From UBA11524 sp965646445 (GTDB lineage: Bacteria; Bacillota; Clostridia; Christensenellales; Aristaeellaceae), in NCBI GenBank assembly GCA_965646445.1, contig CBFFZW010000001.1:1-64000 (forward strand): a stretch of 64,000 nucleotides of DNA. The letters are read 5' to 3'. The notes under the pieces were generated by a model, which saw only the letters and a program-made list of their open reading frames with translations, ran no database searches and was not told the DNA's origin. Within the stretch, counting starts at the first letter, position 1; each line of letters begins with the position of its first letter. A program made the position numbers and the translations under genes. This document shows, one piece after another, positions 7,930-16,243 of this stretch.

Positions 7930-9861
7930 ATGCTGTGTCCTCACTGCGGCAGCTATGCCGGCGAAAACGATATACTTTGTCCCGGCTGCGGCGCGCTGCT
8001 GGACAAAGGGAAGCAGCTGGGGGAAGGCGGCGTGCGCAGCATCCGCCAGGGCCGCAAGGGCAGCAAAGCCACTGTCCAGGATACCCGCCCCACCGCTGGA
8101 AAGCGGGGCGCGTCGCGGATTTACGTTGACCCTGCCGTAGGACAGAACACCCGCGAGATTCCCATGTATGGCGAGGGCGTGGCCTATCAGGCTTCCAGCC
8201 AGCCTTCGGACGCGACCTTCGACCGTCCACGCCGCACGGTGTACAGCGAAACGGCTCGGGAGCAGACGGTGAATGTCCGCGCGCCCCGGCGCAGGCTGCA
8301 TCATGTGACCAAGCATATGGTCAATTGGAGCCATGTGACGATTGTGGCGGCGATCCTGGTGGTGCTGCTGGGCATCGGCGGTTTCCTCTATCTGCGCAAT
8401 ACGCATGACGGCCAGAAGATCATGGCCCGGCTTGGCCAGGAATCCACGGCGGCGGCCAAGTGGCAGGTGGGCGAGGAGGCGCTGGATACCGGGGCCATCG
8501 ACCAGGCCATCACGCTGTTTGAGCAGGCCAGGGAGCAGGATGGCCAGGAGAGCATTGACGTGGACAACCTGCTGCTTCTGGGATCCGCCTATGAGGCAGC
8601 GGGCCGCGTGGAGGAAGCCGAGGCCCTCTATACGGACATTTACACCAACATTACCCCCAGCGCGCCGGATGCTTACCGGGCGGTCATCCGCATCATGCTG
8701 GCGGACGGCAGGCGTCCCCGGGCGGCGGAGCTGATGAATCTGGCCTACGAAAAGACCGGCCTGGCGACCTTCCGCAATCAGCGGACGGAGCTTTTGCCCA
8801 TCGCGCCGGTATCGGATCTGATCGCCGGCTACTATGAGCAGAAGAAGACCGTCACGCTATCCTCGCCCCAGGGGTATGATATTTATTATATCATCAATTC
8901 GGAGGACGGCGTTCTGCCCCAGGACGGCCAGCGGTATACGGAGCCTCTCTTTTTCGACGAGGGCACCTGGGCCCTGCGGGCGGTGTGCGTCAGCGGCGAT
9001 CTGGTGAGCGACCAGCTGTCGGTGACGTACAGCGTGTATATGCCCTCGCCCCTGGCGCCGCGCTCAAGCCTGGCTCCCGGTACCTATAAGCAGCGCCAGC
9101 GCATCTGGATCAAGCCCGGCAAGCTCAGCGATGAGGCCGCCGCCAAGTCTACCCGTACCGCGCCGGAAACGGAAGAGGAGAAGGATCTCACCTTCTATTA
9201 CACCATTGACGGTTCCCAGCCCGACGCGGACAGCCCGGTTTACACCGGCGAACCTTTCTACTTGCCATCGGGCAGTGTTACGCTGCGTATCATCGCCGTC
9301 AACGGCTACGGCAAGCCCAGCAACACCACGGAAGTTACCTACAAGATCGGCGCGGGCAAGAATCCGGGCAAAGCCTACTCCGTCACGGAGGACGCCGTCA
9401 ACGGCCTGACCCTGAACATCACCACCCGGGAGGAATTCCAGAACGTCTATGGCCAGGGTGATGGCATGGAGGAAATCTTCCTCCAGGGTTACAATGAGGC
9501 CTGCCAGAAGTACAACTACCCCTGGGGCTATGCCGTGATGGGCAAGATTCACACCGGCTGGGTTCTGGCGGAGCTGCATTTCACGGACACCACCTTCAAG
9601 GCGCCCCGCTCCACGGGCATCGGCAGCTCGGAGGAAAGCATCGTCAATGCTTTCCGCGATATGGGGCAGCTGGAAAGCCCCTCCGGCAATCGCGGACTGT
9701 ACGAGTACGAAAAGGGCAAGGGCAAAATCTATGTCCAGGAGGACGGTACCAAGCTGATCCGCTACACGGCGGAGACGGCGGACGGCCACACCTGGCAGCT
9801 GGATTATCAGCTGAACAGCGCGGGCACAACGGTATCCGTTGATATGCTGTATATCCCATAA
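7930..9861 (+). CDS. Zinc-ribbon, single-pass membrane protein with TPR and chitobiase-type domains
   Basis: A 643-aa protein with a mosaic layout. Residues 1-25 are a zinc ribbon (CPHC and CPGC pairs). A low-complexity linker leads to one transmembrane segment near 138-157 (VTIVAAILVVLLGIGGFLYL). TPR-like helices follow (about 170-270). Two beta-sandwich repeats resemble the chitobiase/beta-hexosaminidase C-terminal domain (IYYIINSEDG near 318 and FYYTIDGSQPDADSP near 418). The zinc ribbon would be cytoplasmic and the rest outside. An AGGAGGTG site precedes the start. A similar ribbon-membrane-outside plan recurs in the gene at 17111-18898. Function unknown; a role in envelope sensing or assembly is inference. 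Confidence 0.75.
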   Translation: MLCPHCGSYAGENDILCPGCGALLDKGKQLGEGGVRSIRQGRKGSKATVQDTRPTAGKRGASRIYVDPAVGQNTREIPMYGEGVAYQASSQPSDATFDRPRRTVYSETAREQTVNVRAPRRRLHHVTKHMVNWSHVTIVAAILVVLLGIGGFLYLRNTHDGQKIMARLGQESTAAAKWQVGEEALDTGAIDQAITLFEQAREQDGQESIDVDNLLLLGSAYEAAGRVEEAEALYTDIYTNITPSAPDAYRAVIRIMLADGRRPRAAELMNLAYEKTGLATFRNQRTELLPIAPVSDLIAGYYEQKKTVTLSSPQGYDIYYIINSEDGVLPQDGQRYTEPLFFDEGTWALRAVCVSGDLVSDQLSVTYSVYMPSPLAPRSSLAPGTYKQRQRIWIKPGKLSDEAAAKSTRTAPETEEEKDLTFYYTIDGSQPDADSPVYTGEPFYLPSGSVTLRIIAVNGYGKPSNTTEVTYKIGAGKNPGKAYSVTEDAVNGLTLNITTREEFQNVYGQGDGMEEIFLQGYNEACQKYNYPWGYAVMGKIHTGWVLAELHFTDTTFKAPRSTGIGSSEESIVNAFRDMGQLESPSGNRGLYEYEKGKGKIYVQEDGTKLIRYTAETADGHTWQLDYQLNSAGTTVSVDMLYIP

Positions 9862-9867
9862 GATCAG

Positions 9868-9906
9868 GACGCGGCACGGGGAGAAAGGCCCTGGGCCGCG
9901 CCTTTT
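9868..9906 (+). terminator. Terminator after the 7930-9861 gene
   Basis: A GCGGC/GCCGC stem extended by CGGGG/CCCTG pairs is followed by TTTTGTGTT shortly past the stop codon. Confidence 0.7.
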
Positions 9907-9928
9907 GTGTTGAAGGAGCATATGGAAG

Positions 9929-10030
9929 TGTCGAATTCTATCGGAAGCCTTCGACAACTCATAGCCTTCTCTGTCGAATTCTGAGTAGTTGTCGCGGATT
10001 TCTCCACAAGTCCCAAATCTTTGCTATAAT
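9929..10030 (+). promoter_or_regulatory. spo0A control region with 0A boxes
   Basis: Three exact 7-base 0A boxes are present: TGTCGAA at 9929-9935, its complement TTCGACA at 9950-9956, and TGTCGAA at 9972-9978. A near match, TGTCGCG, lies at 9990-9996. A TATAAT -10 follows at 10025-10030, with only a weak -35 (TCCACA near 10003). Spo0A binding upstream of its own promoter is established in Bacillus; the box cluster here implies the same autoregulation. Confidence 0.85.
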
Positions 10031-10126
10031 GTACCCATATCGGCCGCCGCCTTCCGCCGAAAAGCGGGAAGGGCGGCAGATCGCGGCTGTATCAGGCGGC
10101 GAAATACGGAAAGGAGCAAGGGACAT

Positions 10127-10903
10127 ATGGAGGAGATCAAGGTGATGCTGGTGGAGGACAATGGCGAATTGCGCCGCGGCATCAAGGCGTATCTGGACCG
10201 GCAGGAGGGCGTGAAGGTTGTCGCTGAGTGCATCAACGGACTGGAAGCCCTGGAGGCGATGGGGAAGCATCCGCCGGATGTGGTGGTCACGGACATCATT
10301 ATGCCGCAGATGGACGGGTACAGCTTCCTGGAGGAAATGCGGCGTCAGCAGCCGGAGCGCATGCCGCGGGTCATCGTGACCTCCGCTCTGGGCCGGGACG
10401 ACTTTATTACCCGCGCGGTGGAGCTTGGCGCGCAGTATTACATGATTAAGCCCTTCGAGACGGCGGTTTTGTGCAGCCGGATCAAGGAGATTTCCGGCCG
10501 CGGCCTGCCGATGGCGGGGCCTGTGCGGATGACGGCGGCAAGCCAGGTGGTCAGCCTTGACGAGAAGCTGGCCGGACTGTTCCTGACCATCGGCATTCCG
10601 GCGCATATCAAGGGCTATCAATTTCTGCGGGAGGCCGTCAAGATGGTGGTGGAGAACCCGGACATCATCAACCGCATTACCAAGGAGCTGTATCCGGGCA
10701 TCGGGCGGCGCTTCAACACCACAGCCAGTAAGGTGGAGCGGGCCATCCGCCATGCCATTGAGGTGGCGTGGAGCCGCGGACGGATCGACACGCTGAACAA
10801 GGCCTTCGGCTGCCAGGTGGCTCTTCGGGAGGATAAGCCCACCAACGGTGAGTTTATCGCCATGATAGCCGATAAGCTGGCGCTGGAGCAGCGCAGCGCG
10901 TGA
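10127..10903 (+). CDS. spo0A: Sporulation master regulator Spo0A
   Basis: A 258-aa response regulator that commits the cell to sporulation when phosphorylated. The receiver domain (about 1-120) has the acidic pair near residue 11, the phosphoacceptor Asp56 in TDIIMPQMDG and Lys108 in MIKPF. The C-terminal DNA-binding domain keeps the signature IGIPAHIKGYQFLREA, LYPGIGRRFNTTASKVERA and the AIRHAIEVAWSRG recognition region. I chose the ATG at 10127 after AAGGAG over an upstream start at 9989 that would overlap the promoter. It is monocistronic, with 0A boxes upstream. Confidence 0.97.
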   Translation: MEEIKVMLVEDNGELRRGIKAYLDRQEGVKVVAECINGLEALEAMGKHPPDVVVTDIIMPQMDGYSFLEEMRRQQPERMPRVIVTSALGRDDFITRAVELGAQYYMIKPFETAVLCSRIKEISGRGLPMAGPVRMTAASQVVSLDEKLAGLFLTIGIPAHIKGYQFLREAVKMVVENPDIINRITKELYPGIGRRFNTTASKVERAIRHAIEVAWSRGRIDTLNKAFGCQVALREDKPTNGEFIAMIADKLALEQRSA

Positions 10904-10980
10904 GGCGAAAGGAACATTGGAACGGCAAATGGAAACGGCATGGCCTGCGCGCTGTGCCGTTTCTGCTGTGCGGACAAAAA

Positions 10981-11236
10981 AAGCAGCAGAATTGCTGCTT
11001 TCAGACTGTCAAAAAAGCTGCTGCTAATGGCACAGTGGCTTGCTGTCAGCAGACTGCAAAGCGAAAATCAGCGACATGCGCGGCGATTTTCGCGATTTTT
11101 CGTTAGAAAAAGCTTCCTTACACGAACGAACGGCCGGTCGAACGGCTATGCCGTTCGGCCAGTGAGTGAGTGCAAAACTCAAAAAAGTGGCGTATGCCAC
11201 TTTTTTGACACCCTGAAAGTAGCAGAATTGCTGCTT
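10981..11236 (+). repeat. Terminator-inserted structured element, copy A
   Basis: The element proper (about 11001-11216) begins CTTTCAG-AC-TGTCAAAAAA and ends in the inverted form TTTTTTGACACCCTGAAAG. Its core CTTCCTTACACGAACGA is followed by a hairpin and CCAGTGAGTGAGTG, then an AAAAAAGTGGC/GCCACTTTTTT hairpin. It is flanked by two copies of one terminator hairpin, 10981-11000 and 11217-11236, identical at 19 of 20 bases. Only the left copy adjoins a U-tract, read on the minus strand (10974-10980). The host terminator therefore belongs to the minus-strand HAD gene at 11284. The 380 bases between spo0A and that gene hold this element and a small GAAACGGC hairpin near 10932-10962, possibly the spo0A terminator. 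Confidence 0.85.
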
Positions 11237-11283
11237 TGTTCAGGCGCGATCAAGAGGCGCTTGCGATCAACCGTTGCGGGGGA

Positions 11284-12156
11284 TCATCCGATTGACGATT
11301 CCCCGCGCCGCTTTGCCCGCACCCCGGGTACATCCTTCCCGAAGACCAGGGCGCGGATGGCGGCGGCCACGCCGTCCTCGTCATTGCGCAGGGTGACGTA
11401 ATTGGCGGCGGCCAGGGCTGCCGGCGCGGCATTGCCCATGGCGACGCCATAGCCCGCGACGGCAAGCATGGACACATCGTTGACATGGTCGCCCAGGGCC
11501 ATCACCTGGGCCATGGGAATGCCCAGCTCCTCGGCTAGGGCTGTCAGCGCCGCGCCCTTGGTCACGTCGGGGGCATTGATTTCCAGGTTGTTGATGTTGG
11601 TGGAGGTCACTTCCAGGGCCGGGCACTCGGCGGCAAGGCGGTCGCGGAGAGGCGTCAGCAGGGCGGGATTGTCGCTGGCGGTGACCACATATTTGCTGAC
11701 GCGGGGCATCAGCGCGTCCACGGCGTCGTCACCATAACGCACAACGGTGCGTCCGCCCGGCCTGTCCATGAAGGTGCCCCAGTTCTTGCCGTCCTCCGGG
11801 GGCTGACACAGGGCCAGATGATGGCCGCTGAAGACCGCGTAGGGCAGATCGAGCGCCGTCAGCATGGCCCGCAGGCGGCGCGCGTCTGCCTCATCCATAT
11901 AACGGCTGCGGAGAACGGGGCCCAGGGGCGCGTGAAGCGTCATGCCGCCGTTGAGGGCCAGGATGTGCATGGGCAGCCCGGCGTCCAGGGCGAAGAAGCC
12001 CGCGTCATCCGGCGAGCGCCCCGAGGCCAGAACCAGATGAATGCCCTGGTCATGGGCACGGCGGAGGGCTTCGGCGTTGGCCGGGGGGATGGCGCAGGGA
12101 GCGGGGCCCAACAGGGTTCCGTCCATGTCCGTGGCAATCAGGCGAATGGGCGTCAT
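11284..12156 (-). CDS. HAD-superfamily (Cof-type) sugar-phosphate-like phosphatase
   Basis: A 290-aa cytosolic hydrolase. The catalytic DMDGT motif lies near residue 10 and the late acid motif GDHVND in the C-terminal third; a large type-IIB cap lies between them, as in Cof/YbiV-like phosphatases. Substrates of this group are varied (sugar phosphates, flavin precursors, nucleotides) and cannot be assigned here. The ATG at 12156 follows CGGAGGTACC closely and is preferred to the in-frame ATG at 12171. It is the last gene of the minus run from ilvE and ends in the terminator now split by element A. Confidence 0.88.
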   Translation of the reverse strand: MTPIRLIATDMDGTLLGPAPCAIPPANAEALRRAHDQGIHLVLASGRSPDDAGFFALDAGLPMHILALNGGMTLHAPLGPVLRSRYMDEADARRLRAMLTALDLPYAVFSGHHLALCQPPEDGKNWGTFMDRPGGRTVVRYGDDAVDALMPRVSKYVVTASDNPALLTPLRDRLAAECPALEVTSTNINNLEINAPDVTKGAALTALAEELGIPMAQVMALGDHVNDVSMLAVAGYGVAMGNAAPAALAAANYVTLRNDEDGVAAAIRALVFGKDVPGVRAKRRGESSIG

Positions 12157-12178
12157 CGGTACCTCCGTCATGCTTGAT

Positions 12179-13048
12179 TCAAAAAGGGCAGGGGATGGTA
12201 AAGGTTCGTCCGTCCAGGCGGGGAAGATGACCGCAGGTATCCACCGTCAGGGAGGCAGAGCAGAGCATCAGCTTGCCCTGAACCTTCTGTGCACGGTTGA
12301 AGGCGCGGTCGCCGTAGACGTCGTCCCCCAGCAGCGGATGGCCCAGGGCGGCCATATGTGCGCGGATCTGATGGGTGCGCCCGGTGACCAGATGCACCCG
12401 CAGCCTGCTGACGGGGCCGGCCTCCAGCGTCTCGTAGGCGGTGACAATGGGTTTGGCGCCCGGGGCGTCGTGATCCAGCACGGTGACGCGGGCGGCTCGG
12501 GCATCTTTGATAAGCCAGGCCTTGCAGGTGGCGGCGGCGGGCTTCATCATGCCCCGCACCAGGCAGATATACCGCTTGTCCATGGTGCGCTCCCGGAAAG
12601 CCCGCGTCAGGATTTCCTCCGCCCGGGCATTCTTGGCCAGCAGGCAGAGACCGCAGGTCTGGTTGTCCAGACGATGGCATGGGCGGGGAGGCTCGGCAGC
12701 CGGGTCAGTCTGGCGAAGATACCGCTGACAGAGATCCACCAGGCAGGCGCCGCCTCGCTCATCGGCTTCCACGGAGACGCCCGCCCGCTTGTTCACCAGC
12801 AGCACATCCTCGTCCTCATAGACGACTGCTACCGGCGGAGTGGACTGCTCCATGGCGTATAGCTGCACCAATTGCCCGGCGGTTCCCCTGGCATCGGGCC
12901 GGACGCGCCTGCCGTCGAGCTTGACATCCCGGCGGCGGAAGCTCTCCCGGATGACGTTGGCGGGCACCTCCGGCAAAAAACGGCGGAGGCAGGCGTCAAT
13001 GCGCTGGCCCTCCGCGGAAGAATCAAGACGAAATTCATACAATGCCAT
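12179..13048 (-). CDS. RluA-family RNA pseudouridine synthase
   Basis: A 289-aa protein with an N-terminal S4-like RNA-binding domain (residues about 15-75) and an RluA catalytic domain. The active-site motif is CHRLDNQTCGL, whose Asp is the catalytic nucleophile, and the later GRTHQIRAHMA and HPLLGDDVYG motifs are intact. It isomerises uridines in rRNA or tRNA; the exact sites cannot be told. The usual HRLDxxTSG has Cys in place of Ser here, a mild variation. It starts 2 bases after the stop of the upstream gene. Confidence 0.92.
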   Translation of the reverse strand: MALYEFRLDSSAEGQRIDACLRRFLPEVPANVIRESFRRRDVKLDGRRVRPDARGTAGQLVQLYAMEQSTPPVAVVYEDEDVLLVNKRAGVSVEADERGGACLVDLCQRYLRQTDPAAEPPRPCHRLDNQTCGLCLLAKNARAEEILTRAFRERTMDKRYICLVRGMMKPAAATCKAWLIKDARAARVTVLDHDAPGAKPIVTAYETLEAGPVSRLRVHLVTGRTHQIRAHMAALGHPLLGDDVYGDRAFNRAQKVQGKLMLCSASLTVDTCGHLPRLDGRTFTIPCPF

Positions 13049-13050
13049 GC

Positions 13051-14097
13051 TTACTGTACCATGGCCGCGCTCATGGTGCCCCAGCGCGGCGTCTGCTGAT
13101 AAAGCTGCCGCACGCCTTCCAGCATGTCCCGTGTGGGCTGGACGGTCAGCAGCGAGGAGAGGACTTCGTTCATTTCTTGAAGGGATACGCCCTGCTTGGC
13201 CAGCATCCGCAGATCCTCCACGGCTTCACCCTCGGTGATTTCGGGCCGGACGGCGCCCTGCAGCAGGCCGAACATCCGCTCGAACAGCGGACGCTCCTCG
13301 GGAAAGAGGCCGGACATGGCGCCCATGAGCATGTCCTCATCCATGTCGAAGGGAAGCTCCGCGTCCCCGCTGAAGCGCTGAAGCATCCGCTCCGGCTCGG
13401 CCAGCCCGGGATGCAGAAGCAACATTTCGCCCCTGCGGTCGTAGGTGTAATCATAGGCGCAGCGCAGGTAGCGCATGGCCAGCGCGGTATTGCCCTCGGC
13501 ATAGGTGCCCTTGAGCACCTCGTCCATGATGTGGAACAGCGGCTCCTGATAGTGCAGCAGTCCGCCGATGTACAGCAGCGCCCGGATGGTGGCGTCAAAC
13601 CGGTACAGCCGGTCGCGGATTTCCTCATGGGCCTTGGTGGAGGTGATGAGCGTCAGGGGTGTGAGCAGGGGCTTTGGCAGATGAACAAAAATTCTGTCGT
13701 CCTCCTGGGTGATGGAGCACCAAAGTCGGCGCACCAGGGATTCCGCCGCGCCGGTTTCCTCCCAGTCCATCAATTCGCAGTGGCCTTCCAGCACAATCAG
13801 CCTGTCCAGCAGCAAATGCTCCTCAATGGTCAGCAGCGCGGCCTGGGCGGGGAGCGCCGCCAGCACCTGCCCGCGCAGGGACTGCACCGTATGCAGCACG
13901 GCGACAGCGGGCTTCTCCTGGGCGGCGTAGGACAGGGCGTACAGCTGCTCCACCTGGGTGTCGTCGCAGTCTTCAAACAGGCTGAAGTCCGGCAGGCTGG
14001 CCAGCCGGTTCTCGCAGGCCTCCAGCTGCCTCTCACGCAGGACGCTCATGGTTTTGTCAGCCCAGGTCAGGGGTTGGATGTTGCATTCACGCAGCAT
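13051..14097 (-). CDS. Hypothetical protein
   Basis: A 348-aa soluble protein that I do not recognise. It is largely helical, acidic and leucine-rich, with no signal peptide, membrane segment or metal motif. AGGAGG precedes the ATG. It lies between ilvE (90-base gap) and the pseudouridine synthase gene (2-base gap), so it belongs to that transcription unit. Codon use is like that of its neighbours, so it is a real gene and not an antisense shadow. Confidence 0.7.
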   Translation of the reverse strand: MLRECNIQPLTWADKTMSVLRERQLEACENRLASLPDFSLFEDCDDTQVEQLYALSYAAQEKPAVAVLHTVQSLRGQVLAALPAQAALLTIEEHLLLDRLIVLEGHCELMDWEETGAAESLVRRLWCSITQEDDRIFVHLPKPLLTPLTLITSTKAHEEIRDRLYRFDATIRALLYIGGLLHYQEPLFHIMDEVLKGTYAEGNTALAMRYLRCAYDYTYDRRGEMLLLHPGLAEPERMLQRFSGDAELPFDMDEDMLMGAMSGLFPEERPLFERMFGLLQGAVRPEITEGEAVEDLRMLAKQGVSLQEMNEVLSSLLTVQPTRDMLEGVRQLYQQTPRWGTMSAAMVQ

Positions 14098-14186
14098 GAA
14101 TCCTCCTCACCCGCAGGACGAAGTGTTAGCGGGCTTGAATGGAGCGGGGGAAAGCGACGGCCTTCCGCCCGTTCCGTAATGATGAT

Positions 14187-15251
14187 TTACAGGGGCATGA
14201 TCCAGTGATTCTCGTCCGGCAGCTTGCCCCACTGAATGCCGGTCAGGGTATCGTATAGCTTCTGCGCCACGGGGCCGATTTCGCCGCCGTTCAGGGTGAG
14301 CACCTCATCCTTCCAGCACAGGTGGCCCACCGGGGAAATCACCGCCGCGGTGCCCGTGCCGAAGGCCTCGGTGAGCCGTCCGGCCTTGGCGTCGGCAAAG
14401 ATGTCCGCGATGGCCAGGCGCTCCTCGCTGACCTCATAGCCCAGCTGACGGGCCACGGTGATGATGGAGTCCCGGGTGATGCCCGGCAGGATGGAGCCGT
14501 TCAGCTTGGGCGTGACAATCCTGTTGCCGTAGGCGAACATGATGTTCATGGAGCCGACTTCCTCCACATACTTCTGCTCCACGCCGTCCAGCCAGAGCAC
14601 CTGGGCATAGCCCTTCTTCGCGGCGACTTCGCCGGCCAGGATGGAGGCGGCGTAATTGCCCGCGCATTTGGTGAAGCCCACGCCGCCGCGCACGGCCCGG
14701 ACGTAGGAATCCTCCACATAGATGCCCACGGGCTTGAGGCCCTCGGCGTAGTAAGCCCCCACGGGGGAGAGAATGATGAAGAACAGATAGTGATGCGCGG
14801 CGTGGACGCCCAGCTGCGCGTCCAGGGCGATCATGGTGGGGCGGATGTACAGGCTGGTGCCGTCCTGATGGGGCACCCAGTCCTTTTCGATGTCCATCAG
14901 CGCCTTCAGGCCCTGAAGGGCGGCGGCCTCGTCCAGGGCGGGCATGCCCATGCGCTGGGCGGAACGGGTCATGCGGGCAAAGTTGCTCTCGGGGCGGAAC
15001 AGCTGCAGGCCGCCGTCGGCACGGCGATAGCACTTCATGCCCTCAAAGATGGCCTGACCGTAATGCAGCACCATGGCCGCGGGGCTCATGCTGAAGTCAG
15101 CGAAGGGAACGACCCGGGCATCCTTCCAGCCTTCGCCCTCCACATAGTCCATCAGGAACATATGATCCGTAAAAATCGAGCCAAAACCCAGCTTGCTTTC
15201 ATCCTGGGGCTTCTGCTTCAATGTGCTTGCCAGCGTGATCTGAATATCCAT
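14187..15251 (-). CDS. ilvE: Branched-chain-amino-acid aminotransferase
   Basis: A 354-aa PLP enzyme that exchanges amino groups between Val/Leu/Ile and 2-oxoglutarate. The PLP lysine is Lys195 in GGVGFTKCAGNYAAS. Other class IV marks are YGQAIFEGMK (residues 64-73), EVGSMNIMF and GTAAVISPVG. Length and the FGSIFTDHM start region match the longer BCAT type of Bacillota. It is first in a minus-strand unit with its own consensus promoter and a leader of only about 65 bases. No attenuator or T-box is seen. Confidence 0.96.
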   Translation of the reverse strand: MDIQITLASTLKQKPQDESKLGFGSIFTDHMFLMDYVEGEGWKDARVVPFADFSMSPAAMVLHYGQAIFEGMKCYRRADGGLQLFRPESNFARMTRSAQRMGMPALDEAAALQGLKALMDIEKDWVPHQDGTSLYIRPTMIALDAQLGVHAAHHYLFFIILSPVGAYYAEGLKPVGIYVEDSYVRAVRGGVGFTKCAGNYAASILAGEVAAKKGYAQVLWLDGVEQKYVEEVGSMNIMFAYGNRIVTPKLNGSILPGITRDSIITVARQLGYEVSEERLAIADIFADAKAGRLTEAFGTGTAAVISPVGHLCWKDEVLTLNGGEIGPVAQKLYDTLTGIQWGKLPDENHWIMPL

Positions 15252-15322
15252 GATGATGCCTCCGCTTCTCCTTCTGTCAGCGCTGCCGTCAGCGCCGCAC
15301 GCTTCATCCGTGCTATTCTTCT

Positions 15323-15350
15323 ATTATACTGTCATCGTGGTGTATGTCAA
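15323..15350 (-). promoter_or_regulatory. Sigma-A promoter of ilvE
   Basis: A consensus TTGACA (15350-15345) and TATAAT (15328-15323) on the minus strand are separated by 16 bases. Confidence 0.85.
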
Positions 15351-15416
15351 GGGCAACAGCAGGAAATGACGGCGGGAATGTGTTGTATTTGCGCTGTATT
15401 TTGGCAGCGGAAAAGC

Positions 15417-15455
15417 AAAAAAAGCCCGCTGTCCGACGGCACTCGGGCAGCGGGA
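15417..15455 (-). terminator. Terminator of the 18898-15476 unit
   Basis: On the minus strand a CCCGCTG/CAGCGGG stem with inner pairs is followed by seven Ts, about 20 bases past the DUF3298 gene. Confidence 0.9.
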
Positions 15456-15475
15456 GAAAGGCGTCAGGGGAAGGG

Positions 15476-16240
15476 TTACAGCTCGTCCAGCAGCTCCTCC
15501 AGGGTAAAGGGGAAGAGCAGAATGCCTTCCACCGCGGGGGCCACGGAGGCCTCCTGGAGGAAAAAGACCAGATTGCCATCGGCATCCATATAAAAATCTT
15601 CCTCGGGGTAAAAGAGGGTGGAGAAGGCCTCAAAGGTCAAATGGTCGTAGTAGGCCACCGCGCCCTCGGCCAGCTGCTCCTGGATGACATCCCATACCAG
15701 GGTACGCACCAGCTCGTCCGCCTTGGCCGTCTGCCGATCCTGCATCCATGGGTCGGATTCGCCCGCGTCCAGAATACCCAGCAGGTAGGGCAGGCTGACC
15801 ACGGTTCCGGCCTTGTCCCCGTGCAGGGCGAAGGTTTGCCCGCTGAGCACGGTGGAGGCCGCCGTGCCGGTCATGGTCTCCTGACTGACCCGCACGGAGA
15901 GGTACTGGCCGTTGTTGCAGGTCACCTCGCTGGTGATGCCGGTGTAGGTGCTGATGTCGGCGTCGGGCTCCAGCAGCTCAATGGCCATGGGGATGGCGAA
16001 GGCCATCGCGTCCTCCACCAGGTATTGGTAGAAGCCGTTGATCTGCAGGGCGACTTCATCCGTGCCGTCCACCTGCGGATAGGTATACAGATAGGAATAG
16101 CGGGCCGTGGCTTCATCCGCGCCGTCAGGATACCGATAGACCCCGGTGAGCGGCGCGGCCAGGGGCAGGCCGACGGGAGCCTCCGCCAGGGCGGAGGGGA
16201 GGAACAGCAGGCATAAAAGCAGGCATAACAGTTTTTTCAT
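15476..16240 (-). CDS. Secreted DUF3298-like protein
   Basis: A 254-aa exported protein. A clear signal peptide (residues 1-19, MKKLLCLLLCLLFLPSALA) is followed by a soluble domain. The C-terminal part, with FYPEEDFYMDADGNLVFF and a final FTLEELLDEL, matches the DUF3298 pattern found in RsiV-like extracytoplasmic proteins. In RsiV this domain binds lysozyme, but no sigma factor gene lies here, so such a role is not supported. It starts 3 bases after the thioredoxin-reductase-like gene and is co-transcribed with it. Confidence 0.75.
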   Translation of the reverse strand: MKKLLCLLLCLLFLPSALAEAPVGLPLAAPLTGVYRYPDGADEATARYSYLYTYPQVDGTDEVALQINGFYQYLVEDAMAFAIPMAIELLEPDADISTYTGITSEVTCNNGQYLSVRVSQETMTGTAASTVLSGQTFALHGDKAGTVVSLPYLLGILDAGESDPWMQDRQTAKADELVRTLVWDVIQEQLAEGAVAYYDHLTFEAFSTLFYPEEDFYMDADGNLVFFLQEASVAPAVEGILLFPFTLEELLDEL

Positions 16241-16243
16241 ATT

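Noticed and set aside
9929..10126. Longer Spo0A starting at 9989
   Set aside because: That start would lie inside the 0A-box and promoter region and lacks a ribosome site; ATG 10127 after AAGGAG gives the standard Spo0A N-terminus.
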